The notes under the pieces were generated by a model. That model worked only from the letters and a program-made list of their open reading frames with translations, had not been told where the DNA came from and searched no databases. Shown in pieces: positions 53,656 to 62,695 of a stretch of 64,000 nucleotides of DNA (position 1 is its first letter; each line of letters opens with the position of its first letter). The position numbers were made by a program, and so were the translations under genes. Source of the stretch: Alphaproteobacteria bacterium (GTDB taxonomy: Bacteria > Pseudomonadota > Alphaproteobacteria > Sphingomonadales > Sphingomonadaceae); NCBI GenBank assembly GCA_018970445.1, contig JAGWWF010000001.1:1-64000 (forward strand). Reading direction: 5' to 3'.

Positions 53656-54459
53656 TCAAAAGCGGGTCGCAATGCCAGGATAGGCGACGAGATCGGGCGT
53701 CGCACGGTTGAGGCCGGTATTGGCCCCGACATCGAACTGCCAGTGCGCATGCGCCAGCCAGGCCAGCGACACGTCATGGCTGTATTGGCGCACGGTGCCG
53801 GACGGATCGAAATTCTGGTTGGTCCACAGCTCGTTGTACAGGGTGAACGGGCCCAGCTGCCTGGCGATGTTGACCAGCCCGGTGACGCCCAGATGCCGGC
53901 CACTGCCATCGAAATCGGCCAGCACGTCCAGCTGTGGCCCGAGGGTAAAAGTCCAGCCGCCGGGCACGCTGATGTTGATCGGCACGGCGATACCGCCTTC
54001 CACCCGGCCATTGCCGATACCGGCGCGCGCTGTTGGCAGCTTCAGGAACGGCAGCAGCGCCAGCTGAAAGGCGCCATCGGCGGCCGTCAGGCGCTGCTTG
54101 AAGCGCAGGGTGATGTCGCCCACACCCAACAGGGTGGACTGCCGTCAGGCGGCATCGCGGCTGCGCACCCTTGTCAACGGCACCCAGTTCAACTGGATGT
54201 CGCTGCTGCCGGTCAGCCCGTATTCGAAGGTTGGATTGGTGCACAGCAACTGATCGGTGCTAGCCCCGCCCGACGTGCTGCGCAGCCAGGCAAAGCCGTC
54301 GGCCTCGATCTGCACCAGACCCTTGGGCACGGTGCAGGCAAAATTGGATTTGGTCGGCCGATCGGTGCAGATGGGCGCGTCAGCTCCCGAAGCCGTTGGC
54401 ACCTCCTGTGCGCCGGCCGGGCCGGCCAGCGCCAGCAAGATGATCAGCAACCGGTTCAT
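53656..54459 (-). pseudogene. Outer-membrane transporter-like protein (COG4313 type), interrupted by an in-frame TGA
   Basis: From ATG 54459 the frame gives a signal peptide (MNRLLIILLALAGPAGAQ) and the family N-terminus ICTDRPTKSNFACTVPKG. It stops at TGA 54145-54147 after VRSRDAA. The same frame continues at once (RQSTLLGVGDITLRFKQRLT) to a normal end in Phe (PGIATRF), typical of outer-membrane barrels. Together the halves match one transporter of the phenol-degradation MetA-like group. A single base change explains the break. It overlaps the permease gene by 4 bp at its start. Confidence 0.75.
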
Positions 54460-55988
54460 TCCAGCCCCGTCTCCCGCGCCAGCCAGCGGGCGGCGGCGGC
54501 CGGGCTCTGCTTGTTGTCGGGCCGATCGGCCCGCCAGTTGGCCGCGCGCATCGCTGCCACCGGGATCCGCCCATCATAACGGGCCAGTTGCCGGGCCAGG
54601 GCATCGCGCCCCGGTGCCACCACCAGCAACGCATCATAGGCCGGCAGCGCGCCACGATCATCGGCCAGCAGCACGACATCGGCGGTGCTGAGCGCGCCAT
54701 CGCTGCTGTAGGCGGTGATGACATCGGCGCTGCCATCGCCCACGGCTGCCATCATCAGCACCGGGGTATAGGCGCGCATCGCGGCAAAGCGCAGGCCATA
54801 GGCGCGTTGCAACGCCGCCCATTCGGCGCGGGACTGGAATTCCAGATCGGTCGCCAGCCGCAGCTGCGGGGCCACGCGGGCCAGATCGGAAATGCGTTTC
54901 ACCCCCAGCCGCTCGGCCGCGTCGCGCTTCATGGCTAGGGCATAGGCGTTTTCGAAACCCAGCCGGGCGGCGATGGTGACGCGGTAGCGTGCCTTGAGAT
55001 CGCGGCGCAATATGGCCAGCATGGCGGCGCGCGGCATCACATCGCTGCGGCCCAGCGCCTGGGTCCACAATGTGCCGCTGTAATCAATGCCCACGTCGAT
55101 ACCGCCGGCGACCACACTTTGGAACGCGATCCCTGAACCCAGGCCCGACCGGATCGCCACCGGCTGGCCGCCGCGGCGCAGATCGGCGGCGATCAGCTCG
55201 GCCAATATATATTGTTCGGAAAAGGTCTTGGTGCCGATCACCACCGGGCGGGCGCGGCTGACCGGGCGGCTGTGCCACCACCAGCCCATCACCCCGGCAC
55301 CCAGCAGCGCCAGCACCAAAAGGCCAACTAGCGCCGGGCCGCGCCGCCGCCGGGCAATGCCCGTTTCCACCAGACCCAGCCCGGCATCGACGATCATCGC
55401 CAGCCCGGCCGCCGTGGCACAGCCCAGCAGCACCTGCCGCCAATCCTGCAACTGCAGCCCGGCAAAGATCAGATCGCCCAGGCTTTCCTGCCCCACCATG
55501 GTGGCCAGTGTGGCCGCCCCGATCGTCCACACCGCCGCCGTGCGCAGGCCGCCAAACACCACCGGCGCCGCCAGCGACAGCTCGACATGGAACAGGCGCT
55601 GCCAGGCGGTCATGCCGATCGCCCGCGCCGCTTCGCGCACGCCATCGGGAATGGCGGCCAGCCCGCCCGCCCCGCCGCGCAGCAACGGCAGCAGGGCATA
55701 GAGCGCCAGCGCCAGCAGCGACGGCAACAGCCCCAGCGATGGCACCGGCAGGCCGGTCAGATTGCGCACCAGCACCAGCAGCGGGAAGAACAGCGCCAGC
55801 AGTGCCAGCGCCGGCACCGTTTGCACCACGCTGGCCAGCCCCATCACCCAGCGCCGCAGCCACGGCCGCGCCGGCATCAGCAGCACCAGCGGCGTTGCCA
55901 CCAGCACGGCCAGCAGCAGCGCCGCTGCGCTGATGCCCAGATGCGCGGCCAGCGCGCCGGACAGGGCGGCGATTTCCGGCCCGCTCAT
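54456..55988 (-). CDS. Osmolyte ABC transporter permease fused to its substrate-binding domain (OpuC type)
   Basis: A 510-residue fusion. The first half is a permease with about six helices and the EAA-type loop (IPDGVREAARAIGMTAWQRL). The second half is a periplasmic binding domain of the glycine betaine/carnitine/choline type (VIGTKTFSEQYILAELIAAD, GIDVGIDYSGTLWTQALGRS, DVITAYSSDGAL). It imports compatible solutes. The ATP-binding gene overlaps its start by 4 bp. Confidence 0.88.
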   Translation of the reverse strand: MSGPEIAALSGALAAHLGISAAALLLAVLVATPLVLLMPARPWLRRWVMGLASVVQTVPALALLALFFPLLVLVRNLTGLPVPSLGLLPSLLALALYALLPLLRGGAGGLAAIPDGVREAARAIGMTAWQRLFHVELSLAAPVVFGGLRTAAVWTIGAATLATMVGQESLGDLIFAGLQLQDWRQVLLGCATAAGLAMIVDAGLGLVETGIARRRRGPALVGLLVLALLGAGVMGWWWHSRPVSRARPVVIGTKTFSEQYILAELIAADLRRGGQPVAIRSGLGSGIAFQSVVAGGIDVGIDYSGTLWTQALGRSDVMPRAAMLAILRRDLKARYRVTIAARLGFENAYALAMKRDAAERLGVKRISDLARVAPQLRLATDLEFQSRAEWAALQRAYGLRFAAMRAYTPVLMMAAVGDGSADVITAYSSDGALSTADVVLLADDRGALPAYDALLVVAPGRDALARQLARYDGRIPVAAMRAANWRADRPDNKQSPAAAARWLARETGLE

Positions 55989-56752
55989 CGCGGCACCAAC
56001 CCGGCGATCGCCCGCGCCTGGGCCAGCGGCGCGGCCAGCAGCGCCTGCACGGCGGGATGCGGATGGGCCACGATTGCGGCCGGCGGGCCACTGGCCACGA
56101 TCTGGCCCTGATCCAGCACCAGCATCAGATCGGCCCGCAACAGCGCATCGGCCAGATCATGGGTAACGATCAGGGTGGTCAGGCCCTGTGCCCGGTGCAG
56201 GGCCAGCAGCCGATCGGCCAGCGCGTCGCGGGTTTCCGGGTCAAGCGCACCAAAGGGTTCGTCCAGCAGCAGCAGCCGGGGCGATGCTGCCAGCGCCCGC
56301 GCCAACCCGACCCGGCTTGCCTGCCCGCCCGACAATTCGTGGGGAAAGCGCATGGCCAGTCGGGTCGGCAATTCCAGCATCGCCATCAATTCCAGCGCCC
56401 GCGCCTGGCGCTGGGCCCGCGGCCAGCCCAGCAGCCAGGGCACGGCGGTGATATTGTCGGCCACCGTCCAGTGCGGGAACAGGCCGCCGCCCTGCACGGC
56501 ATGGCCAATGCCGCGCCGCACCGCCACCGAGTCGCGGCTCGCGATGTCCTGCCCTTCGATCGCGATCGTGCCGGCATCGGGATCAAGCAGCCGGTTGATC
56601 AGCCGCAACAGGCTGGTCTTGCCGGCACCGGATGCCCCCACCAGCGCCACAAGCGTGCCGGCCGGCACGGCCAGGTCGATGCCAGCCAGAACCGGCCGCC
56701 CGCCCAGGCTGAGTTGCACATTGCGGCAGGCAAGAAAGGGTGTCTGTGTCAC
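55985..56752 (-). CDS. Osmolyte ABC transporter ATP-binding protein (OpuCA type)
   Basis: A 255-residue ABC ATPase: Walker A GASGAGKTS, Q-loop AVQGGGLFPHWTVADNI (the first residues differ from the usual VIQ), signature LSGGQASRVGLARAL, Walker B LLLLDEPFGALD and H-loop VTHDLADAL. The usual C-terminal CBS domains of OpuCA are absent. The GTG start at 56752 follows a weak SD and gives TQTPFLACRNVQL at the N-terminus. Confidence 0.9.
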   Translation of the reverse strand: MTQTPFLACRNVQLSLGGRPVLAGIDLAVPAGTLVALVGASGAGKTSLLRLINRLLDPDAGTIAIEGQDIASRDSVAVRRGIGHAVQGGGLFPHWTVADNITAVPWLLGWPRAQRQARALELMAMLELPTRLAMRFPHELSGGQASRVGLARALAASPRLLLLDEPFGALDPETRDALADRLLALHRAQGLTTLIVTHDLADALLRADLMLVLDQGQIVASGPPAAIVAHPHPAVQALLAAPLAQARAIAGLVPR

Positions 56753-56838
56753 GCCGTCCTTGTGGCACAGCGGCGGCGGATTGCCAGCCCGCAAATCCCC
56801 TCTGGCGCGGCTGCGGCGCACAGGCTAACCCATGCGCC

Positions 56839-58572
56839 ATGCTCACGCTCCTGCTGCCTCTGCTTGCCCTTGGCCTCGGCGCGATTGCCGCGCTCGGCTT
56901 TGCGCCGCTCGATCTCTGGCCGGTCACCCTGCTGGCCATGGCCGGCTTCATCTGGATCATCACCGTGTGTCGGGGCTGGCTGCAGGGGGCGGTCTGCGGC
57001 CTCATGTTCGGCACGTCGCTGGCGGCAGTGTCGTTGAACTGGATCGCGCAAAGCTTCACCTATCAGGCCAAGATGCCGGCGGCGCTGGGCTGGGTGGCGG
57101 TGCTGGGCCTGGCGCTGTTCCTGTCGCTGTACATCGCGGTGCCGGCCGGGTTGGCGGCGGCGGCGCGGCGGCCCGCGGCGCGGCTGCTGCTGCTGGTGGC
57201 GCTGCTGCTGCCGGCCGAGGTGCTGCGCGGCGTGCTGCTCACCGGTTTTGCCTGGAATCCGCTCGGCATCGTCTGGCTGGCCGCGCCCGGCGTGCAGCAA
57301 TGGGCGGCCCAGGTGGGCGGCATCGGCCTCACCGCCATCCTGCTGGTTGCCGCCAGCGGGCTGGTGTGGCTGGCGGTGGGGCCGGCCACCATCCACCGCC
57401 TGATCGGCGGCGGTGCCATGCTGGCGGTGGCGCTGGCCGGCCTGATCGGCGACAGCCGGGTAGTGCAGAGCGGTTTTCTGGGCCCGCCGGTCGTGGTGGT
57501 GCAGCCCGGCATCGGCCAGGATGAACGCTATGACGCAGCGGCCGCCGAACGGCATCTGGCGACCTATCTTGATCTCACCCGCCAGGGCCTGCGCCGCGCC
57601 AATGAAACCCAGCAGGCCGAGCTGCCCGATGTCACCATCCGCGAAGCCAATATCGAGGAAGCGCCCGAAATCGATTCGCCGCTGCGCCCCAGCACGGCCA
57701 AGGTGACCGGCCGGCTGGAAAGCAATATTGCCGCCGGCCTGGGCGATTCGGCCAATCAGCCCGGCAATCCGGCCGCGCCCGACAATGCCCCCGGCCGCCG
57801 CCGCACCGGCGAGATCGCGCCGGCCATGGTGCTGTGGCCCGAAGGCGCCATCGATGGCCTGCTGGAACGCGATGCCGCCCTGCGCGCGCGCCTCGCCGCC
57901 ACGCTGCGCCCCGGCGACGTGCTGGTGACGGGCGGCACCGGGGCCAACCCCCGAACCCCGCAGACACCTTATTCCAACAGCTTGTTCGTGCTCGACAAAT
58001 CCGCCCGCATCCTTGCCCGCTATGACAAGGCGCACCTGGTGCCGCTGGGCGAATATGTGCCGGCGCGCGGGCTGATGGAGCCGCTAGGCGTGGCACGGCT
58101 GGTGCCGGGCGGCGGCGATTTTGCCGCCGGGCCGGGGCCGCGCACGCTGGTGCTGCCGGGCCGGTTCCTCGGCATGTCGCCGGTGATCTGTTACGAAATC
58201 GCCTTTCCCGGCGCGGTGGTCGATGCCGGCAACCGCCCGGCGTGGATCGCTAACATCTCCAACGATGCCTGGTTCGGTGCCTGGGGGCCGCCCCAGCATC
58301 TGGCCCAGGCCCGGCTGCGCGCCATCGAAGAAGGGCTGCCGGTGCTGCGCGCCACCACCAACGGCACCTCGGCGGTGATCGATGGCTATGGCCGCCTGCT
58401 GGCCGCCACGCTGGGCAAGGGGCCGGAAATACTGGTGCTCACCCTGCCGCCGCCGCTGCCGCAACCGGCCTTCCCGCGCGGTGGTCCGCTGATCACCCTG
58501 CTGTTCGCGCTGTTCCTGGGTGCCAGCGCCCTGTTCCTCGAACGCTTCCGCCATGTCGGCATCAGCGAGTGA
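56839..58572 (+). CDS. lnt: Apolipoprotein N-acyltransferase
   Basis: A 577-residue inner-membrane enzyme that adds the third acyl chain to lipoproteins. An N-terminal bundle of about seven helices precedes the nitrilase domain with the triad E335 (WPEGAID), K397 (YDKAHLVPLGEYVP) and C451 (VICYEIAF). NISNDAWFG follows. Between the first strand of the nitrilase domain and the Glu lies an unusually long, probably disordered insert (about residues 255-325, rich in E, N, P and G). metK follows. Confidence 0.93.
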   Translation: MLTLLLPLLALGLGAIAALGFAPLDLWPVTLLAMAGFIWIITVCRGWLQGAVCGLMFGTSLAAVSLNWIAQSFTYQAKMPAALGWVAVLGLALFLSLYIAVPAGLAAAARRPAARLLLLVALLLPAEVLRGVLLTGFAWNPLGIVWLAAPGVQQWAAQVGGIGLTAILLVAASGLVWLAVGPATIHRLIGGGAMLAVALAGLIGDSRVVQSGFLGPPVVVVQPGIGQDERYDAAAAERHLATYLDLTRQGLRRANETQQAELPDVTIREANIEEAPEIDSPLRPSTAKVTGRLESNIAAGLGDSANQPGNPAAPDNAPGRRRTGEIAPAMVLWPEGAIDGLLERDAALRARLAATLRPGDVLVTGGTGANPRTPQTPYSNSLFVLDKSARILARYDKAHLVPLGEYVPARGLMEPLGVARLVPGGGDFAAGPGPRTLVLPGRFLGMSPVICYEIAFPGAVVDAGNRPAWIANISNDAWFGAWGPPQHLAQARLRAIEEGLPVLRATTNGTSAVIDGYGRLLAATLGKGPEILVLTLPPPLPQPAFPRGGPLITLLFALFLGASALFLERFRHVGISE

Positions 58573-58636
58573 TATAAAGCTTTCCTTATACCCCTTGCAC
58601 AGCCTGTTGGTCGCCGGTAAGGCGGGCGTCAGCCCG
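58573..58636 (+). promoter_or_regulatory. metK leader with AT-rich dyad and hairpin
   Basis: TATAAAG and CCTTATA (58573-58590) form an imperfect dyad just after the lnt stop. CGGGC-GTCA-GCCCG (58623-58636) is a 5-bp hairpin directly before the metK ribosome site GAAGG. The dyad could be an operator of a methionine-cycle repressor such as SahR. I do not recognise a SAM riboswitch core. Confidence 0.35.
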
Positions 58637-58649
58637 TCGAAGGATGATC

Positions 58650-59900
58650 ATGCGCTCCCATTATCTCTTCACCTCCGAAAGCGTGTCCGAAGGCCATCCC
58701 GACAAGGTGGCGGATCAGATTTCCGATGCCATTGTCGATCTGTTCCTTGGCCATGATCCCGAAGCCCGTGTGGCCTGCGAAACCCTGACCACCACCAACC
58801 GCGTGGTGCTGGCCGGCGAGGTGCGTGGCCGCGGCATGATCGATCTGAACGGCAACTGGGAGCCCGGCGCGCAGGAAGAGATCCAGCGCACCGTGCGCGA
58901 AACCGTGCGGCGCATCGGCTATGAACAGGCCGGGTTTCACTGGCAGAATCTCACCTTTGAAAACCATCTCCACCCGCAGTCCAGCGACATCGCCCAGGGT
59001 GTGGATGCCAGCGGCAACAAGGATGAAGGCGCCGGCGATCAGGGCATCATGTTCGGTTATGCCACCGATGAAACGCCCGATTTCATGCCGGCGACGCTCC
59101 ATTATTCGCACCGCATCCTCGCCCGCATGGCGGCTGACCGGCACAGCGGCGTCGCGCCGTTTCTGGAACCGGATGCGAAAAGCCAGGTAACCCTGGCCTA
59201 TGCGAACGAGGCGCCGGTGGCTGCTACCGCCATCGTGGTTTCGACGCAGCACAAGCCGGATTATTGCCTGCCCTGGGAAAAGGATGGGCAAAAGGGCGGC
59301 GACGCGGGCAAATATGCCGAACTGCGCGCCTATGTGCTGGGCGTGCTGCACGATGTGCTGCCGGCCGGTTTCGTCACGGCCGATACGGTCATCCACCTCA
59401 ACCCCACCGGCAAGTTCGAGATCGGCGGCCCCGATGGCGATGCCGGCGTGACCGGGCGCAAGATCATCGTCGATACCTATGGCGGCGCGGCCCCCCATGG
59501 CGGCGGCGCGTTCAGCGGCAAGGACCCGACCAAGGTTGATCGCTCGGCCGCCTATGTCTGCCGCTATCTGGCCAGGAACATCGTGGCGGCCGGCCTCGCG
59601 CGCCGCTGCACCATCCAGCTGTCCTATGCCATTGGCGTGGCGGCCCCCTTGTCGATCCATGTCGATCTGCACGGCACCGGCCGCGTGGCCGAAAGCGCGG
59701 TCGAAGCCGTGCTGGCCGATCCGGCACGGCTGGGCTTTGCCCTCACCCCGCGCGGCATCCGCACCCAACTTGGCCTCAACCGCCCGATCTACCAGCGCTC
59801 GGCTGCCTATGGCCATTTCGGCCGCACCCCCGATGCCGATGGCGGCTTCAGCTGGGAACGCAGCGATCTGGTCGATGCGCTGAAGGCGGCGCTGGCCTGA
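58650..59900 (+). CDS. metK: S-adenosylmethionine synthetase
   Basis: A 416-residue MetK making SAM from ATP and methionine. Signatures are [20 protein letters not shown] at the N-terminus, YGHFGRT near the C-terminus, [16 protein letters not shown] and [19 protein letters not shown]. It is slightly longer than the E. coli enzyme (384), as usual for Alphaproteobacteria. ATG 58650 is chosen for its spacing to GAAGG; an ATG two codons upstream exists. Confidence 0.96.
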   Translation: MRSHYLFTSESVSEGHPDKVADQISDAIVDLFLGHDPEARVACETLTTTNRVVLAGEVRGRGMIDLNGNWEPGAQEEIQRTVRETVRRIGYEQAGFHWQNLTFENHLHPQSSDIAQGVDASGNKDEGAGDQGIMFGYATDETPDFMPATLHYSHRILARMAADRHSGVAPFLEPDAKSQVTLAYANEAPVAATAIVVSTQHKPDYCLPWEKDGQKGGDAGKYAELRAYVLGVLHDVLPAGFVTADTVIHLNPTGKFEIGGPDGDAGVTGRKIIVDTYGGAAPHGGGAFSGKDPTKVDRSAAYVCRYLARNIVAAGLARRCTIQLSYAIGVAAPLSIHVDLHGTGRVAESAVEAVLADPARLGFALTPRGIRTQLGLNRPIYQRSAAYGHFGRTPDADGGFSWERSDLVDALKAALA

Positions 59901-60169
59901 GACTGCAGATTATCAAGGAACGGCCCCATATTGCCGTTTTGCCGGGGTGTAGGACAGGGCCTGGCTCAAGACCCTGATTTTCAATCCTGATTTTCCCGCA
60001 TCTGCGGCAGCGCGATGGGTTTTTGTGGGATTCGCCGGCCCGATGGCGTGGCAAAAGCGGCCAGAAACAGGCCCGCAAGGGCGCGCGCGGTGGCCGCGTT
60101 CGGCCGCACGGGTGGCGGCAGACCAGCCGCTGGTGGCGGCGCGGCCGGGGCCGGTGGCGGCGGCCGGCG
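59901..60169. other. Intergenic region after metK
   Basis: About 270 bp without a convincing gene. Visible are two direct copies of CCTGATTTTC near 59972-59996 and GCCC-GCAA-GGGC, a GCAA-capped hairpin near 60080. No terminator with a T-tract is seen. The last part is Gly/Ala-codon-like GC-rich sequence with no start of note. Confidence 0.4.
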
Positions 60170-60460
60170 TCAGGCCACCCCGTCCAGATATTCGATCTCC
60201 GGCCGGCCGGCGAGGCAGGCACCGATGCCGGGGCCGGCGGCCTTGAAATGCTCGGACGCGCCATGGGCCTTCAGGGCGTCGGCGTCGGCATACAGCTCCA
60301 GCACCTTGTAACAGTTGGGCTCGGTCCGCGACCTGGTCAGCTGGTAACAGATATTGCCCGGTTCGTTGGCCCGCACCGCGGCCGACAGGGTGCGGAACAC
60401 CGCTTCGAAATCATCCGCCTTGCCGTCTGCCACGCGGATGGTTGCCACAACGCCGATCAT
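60170..60460 (-). CDS. Putative quinol monooxygenase (ABM domain)
   Basis: A 96-residue ABM-fold protein like E. coli YgiN: MIGVVATIRVADGKADDFEA, NEPGNICYQLTRS, YKVLELYADADALKAHGASE, HFKAAGPGI. Such dimers bind or oxidise quinols without cofactors, or act in stress responses; the substrate here is unknown. The ATG at 60460 has GGGGAG upstream. Confidence 0.88.
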   Translation of the reverse strand: MIGVVATIRVADGKADDFEAVFRTLSAAVRANEPGNICYQLTRSRTEPNCYKVLELYADADALKAHGASEHFKAAGPGIGACLAGRPEIEYLDGVA

Positions 60461-60586
60461 GTCCGGTCTCCCCTTTGCTGATGCGGCCACGCTGGCCCAG
60501 CGCGCGCCCAAAGCCTAGCTGACGAAAAGATGGACGCAGGCCCCGATTGGCCATAGCATCCCGCCAGTTTTCGGGGGGAAACCAAC

Positions 60587-61351
60587 ATGGCAACACGGGC
60601 AGCGGCCGGCCCCGACTGGCTGGCATCACAGGCGCGGGTGACGGGGGTGATGGCCCTGATCTTTGCCGCGGCGTTCAGCTTTCACCTGGCCATGGGCCGG
60701 TCCAGCTTCGCCATGCCGGCGGTGTGGCACATCCACGGCCTCATCTTCTTTGGCTGGGTGGGCCTGTCGCTGCTGCAGGCGGGGCTGGCAGCGAGCGGCC
60801 GGCTGGACTGGCACCGCCGGCTGGGCTGGCTGGGGCTGGTGTGGATCATCGCCATGGTGGGCGCCGGGCTGGCCATCACCGTGGCGGTGGCGCAGGCGGG
60901 GCGCACGCCGTTCTTTTTCCGGCCGCAATGGTTCATGATGCAGAACCCGCTGGGCCTGCTGGTGTTTGCCGGCCTGGCGATCAGCGCCATCGCCCTGCGC
61001 CGCGACACTGGCTGGCACCGCCGCCTGCACCTGTGCGCGCTGGCCAGCATCATGGGCCCGGCCTTTGGCCGGCTGCTGCCCTCGCCTTTCCTGATCCCGT
61101 GGGCGATGGAGATCACCACCATCCCCGGCCTGTTGTTCCCGCTCTATCTGGCGGTGCGCGAAATGCGCGCCGGTGCCGGCTGGCATCCAGCCTGGAGCAT
61201 CGGCCTGGCCCTGCCGTTCGCGGGCCTGGCGGCCGGCTGGCTGCTGGCGGCCAGCCCGGTGGGGGCCAGCATCTATGCCGCCGTGGTCGCCGGCACGCCG
61301 GGGGCAGCAGTGGCGGGGGACCAGTTCGGGGCACCGCCGCCGGGGCTGTGA
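60587..61351 (+). CDS. Hypothetical multi-pass membrane protein
   Basis: A 254-residue protein with about seven hydrophobic helices. Histidines are arranged in repeated motifs ([33 protein letters not shown]), the pattern of heme- or quinone-handling membrane proteins such as DUF2306-like families. This is resemblance only. GGGGGGAAACC precedes the ATG. It converges on mqsA with an 8-bp gap. Confidence 0.7.
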   Translation: MATRAAAGPDWLASQARVTGVMALIFAAAFSFHLAMGRSSFAMPAVWHIHGLIFFGWVGLSLLQAGLAASGRLDWHRRLGWLGLVWIIAMVGAGLAITVAVAQAGRTPFFFRPQWFMMQNPLGLLVFAGLAISAIALRRDTGWHRRLHLCALASIMGPAFGRLLPSPFLIPWAMEITTIPGLLFPLYLAVREMRAGAGWHPAWSIGLALPFAGLAAGWLLAASPVGASIYAAVVAGTPGAAVAGDQFGAPPPGL

Positions 61352-61359
61352 GGTCGGCC

Positions 61360-61794
61360 TCAGGCCGCCTGCGGCACAGACCTGTCCGGCAGCAGTTCGC
61401 CAAGCATTTCCGGATGGCGATCGAGCAGGCGAAACAGGTTGATCACCGCCGGCAGCGGTTGCGTCACCCCCTTTTCATATCGGGAAAAACCATTGTGGCC
61501 GCCGCCGGTCAGTCGTGCCGCATCGGCCTGGGTCAGCTTCAGCTTGCGGCGGATGCGGCGCAGTTCCTGCCCGGCGTGCCGGCGGGCTGCCAGCACCAGC
61601 GCATCACTGGCGGCGGCATAGCGGTGCTGGCTGTCATCATCGAGGTGCAGTTCGGCGCAATCCGCCCGTTCACACTGGCAGCCCGACAGGCCAGTGACAC
61701 GGTCTGACCATAGGTGATGCGCAATCGTCAGGGTCGTGTTGGCAAACGGCTTGCAGTTGCCGCCGCATAAGGGACAGGGATTGATCGTTGCCAC
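61360..61794 (-). CDS. mqsA: MqsA-type antitoxin
   Basis: A 144-residue antitoxin. The N-terminal zinc part has CPLC (C7, C10) and a second Cys set (C39, C41, C46). The C-terminal part is an XRE-type helix-turn-helix (LRRIRRKLKLTQADAARLTG, FSRYEKGVTQPLPAVINLFR) that binds the operator. It neutralises MqsR and represses the operon. The gene follows mqsR by 1 bp; toxin-first order is normal for mqsRA. Confidence 0.9.
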   Translation of the reverse strand: MATINPCPLCGGNCKPFANTTLTIAHHLWSDRVTGLSGCQCERADCAELHLDDDSQHRYAAASDALVLAARRHAGQELRRIRRKLKLTQADAARLTGGGHNGFSRYEKGVTQPLPAVINLFRLLDRHPEMLGELLPDRSVPQAA

Positions 61795-61795
61795 C

Positions 61796-62098
61796 TCACT
61801 TCTCCTTGAACTGGATCACCGGCCGATCAGCCACGAAGCACAGCTTCACATAGGCCACGCGCCGATCGGGCAGGGGCGCGTGATACACATCCTGCCAGAT
61901 TCGCGAATCGGCAAAGGTTGTCATCGATTTGTAAAAATCCCGGCGCGACAGACCGGCGACAATGGCCAGGGCATCACTGCTGGTCAAACCAAGCGCGCGG
62001 GCACCATCAATGGCCGTCTTGGTCAAGGCAAGCACGCCAAGCTCCACCACCAGCGCCTGCACCGACGCCAGATCATAATGCGGTTTCAACTTCTCCAT
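61796..62098 (-). CDS. mqsR: MqsR-type mRNA interferase toxin
   Basis: A 100-residue RelE-fold ribonuclease. SRRDFYKSMTTFADSRIWQD and FKEK at the C-terminus match E. coli MqsR closely, and the catalytic residues correspond: K57, Q69 and Y83 (K56, Q68, Y81 in E. coli). E. coli MqsR cuts mRNA at GCU under stress. The toxin looks intact. Confidence 0.92.
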   Translation of the reverse strand: MEKLKPHYDLASVQALVVELGVLALTKTAIDGARALGLTSSDALAIVAGLSRRDFYKSMTTFADSRIWQDVYHAPLPDRRVAYVKLCFVADRPVIQFKEK

Positions 62099-62102
62099 TG
62101 AC

Positions 62103-62117
62103 TACCCTATAAGGGTA
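62103..62117. promoter_or_regulatory. mqsRA operator palindrome
   Basis: TACCCT-ATA-AGGGTA is a perfect palindrome 5 bp upstream of the mqsR ATG. It is of the same form as the E. coli MqsA sites (AACCT, short spacer, AGGTT), so MqsA very probably binds here. Confidence 0.75.
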
Positions 62118-62133
62118 ATTTCTACAAGAGCGG

Positions 62134-62679
62134 TCAGATCCCCCGTTTGGGCGCAGCAAGCACGCGGCGGATTTCGGGCTCGAAGCTTTCCAGGCTGTCC
62201 ACGTCGAATTCCGGGTCAAAGGCCGGGGCGTCCCAGCGGTCGACGATCTTTTCCGCCATCGCGAACCACGGCTCACCGCGAAACTTCTCGCGGGCGTTCG
62301 GGTCCTTGCCCAGATGCTCGTAATAATAACGGCCCTGGAAATCCTGGTGGTGGACGATGGCGTGATAGATGTCGTCGCTCACATAGGGTTTCAGCATTTC
62401 GCCGGCGATGGCGCCGTGGTTGGGGATGCTGAACAGCTTGCCGATGTCGTGGCACAGCGCGGCGACCACTTCCTCATCGCTCGCGCCGTCGCGGCGGGCC
62501 AGGGTGGCGGTCATCAGGCTGTGCACCAGTTGATTCGCGCCAAAGCCCACTTCAATGGCTTCCAGCCGCCTGAGCGAATCGATGATCTGCGTCGCGGCGG
62601 CGGATTGCTGGTGCTTCATGTGCTCGGCGGCAATGTGCATCCAGTCGTCGCGGGTGCCTTCAACCATGGTGGTGAACAT
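62134..62679 (-). CDS. HD domain hydrolase
   Basis: A 181-residue HD-superfamily protein: LVHSLMTATLARRDGASDEE gives the first His, VAALCHDIGKL the HD pair, and HHQDFQGRYY further metal-binding His. It resembles phosphonate- or inositol-oxygenase-like HD proteins (PhnZ type), which use a di-iron site; hydrolase or oxygenase is undecided. GGGAGG precedes the ATG. It lies between the acyl-CoA synthetase and mqsRA. Confidence 0.82.
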   Translation of the reverse strand: MFTTMVEGTRDDWMHIAAEHMKHQQSAAATQIIDSLRRLEAIEVGFGANQLVHSLMTATLARRDGASDEEVVAALCHDIGKLFSIPNHGAIAGEMLKPYVSDDIYHAIVHHQDFQGRYYYEHLGKDPNAREKFRGEPWFAMAEKIVDRWDAPAFDPEFDVDSLESFEPEIRRVLAAPKRGI

Positions 62680-62695
62680 TGTTCGTCCTCCCGAC

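Noticed and set aside
58573-58649. SAM riboswitch before metK
   Set aside because: Less than 80 bases are available and none of the conserved cores of SAM-I, SAM-II or SAM/SAH elements is recognisable.
59970-59997. Tandem copies of CCTGATTTTC as a repeat array
   Set aside because: Only two short copies with no regular spacing or further units; not a CRISPR or a VNTR.
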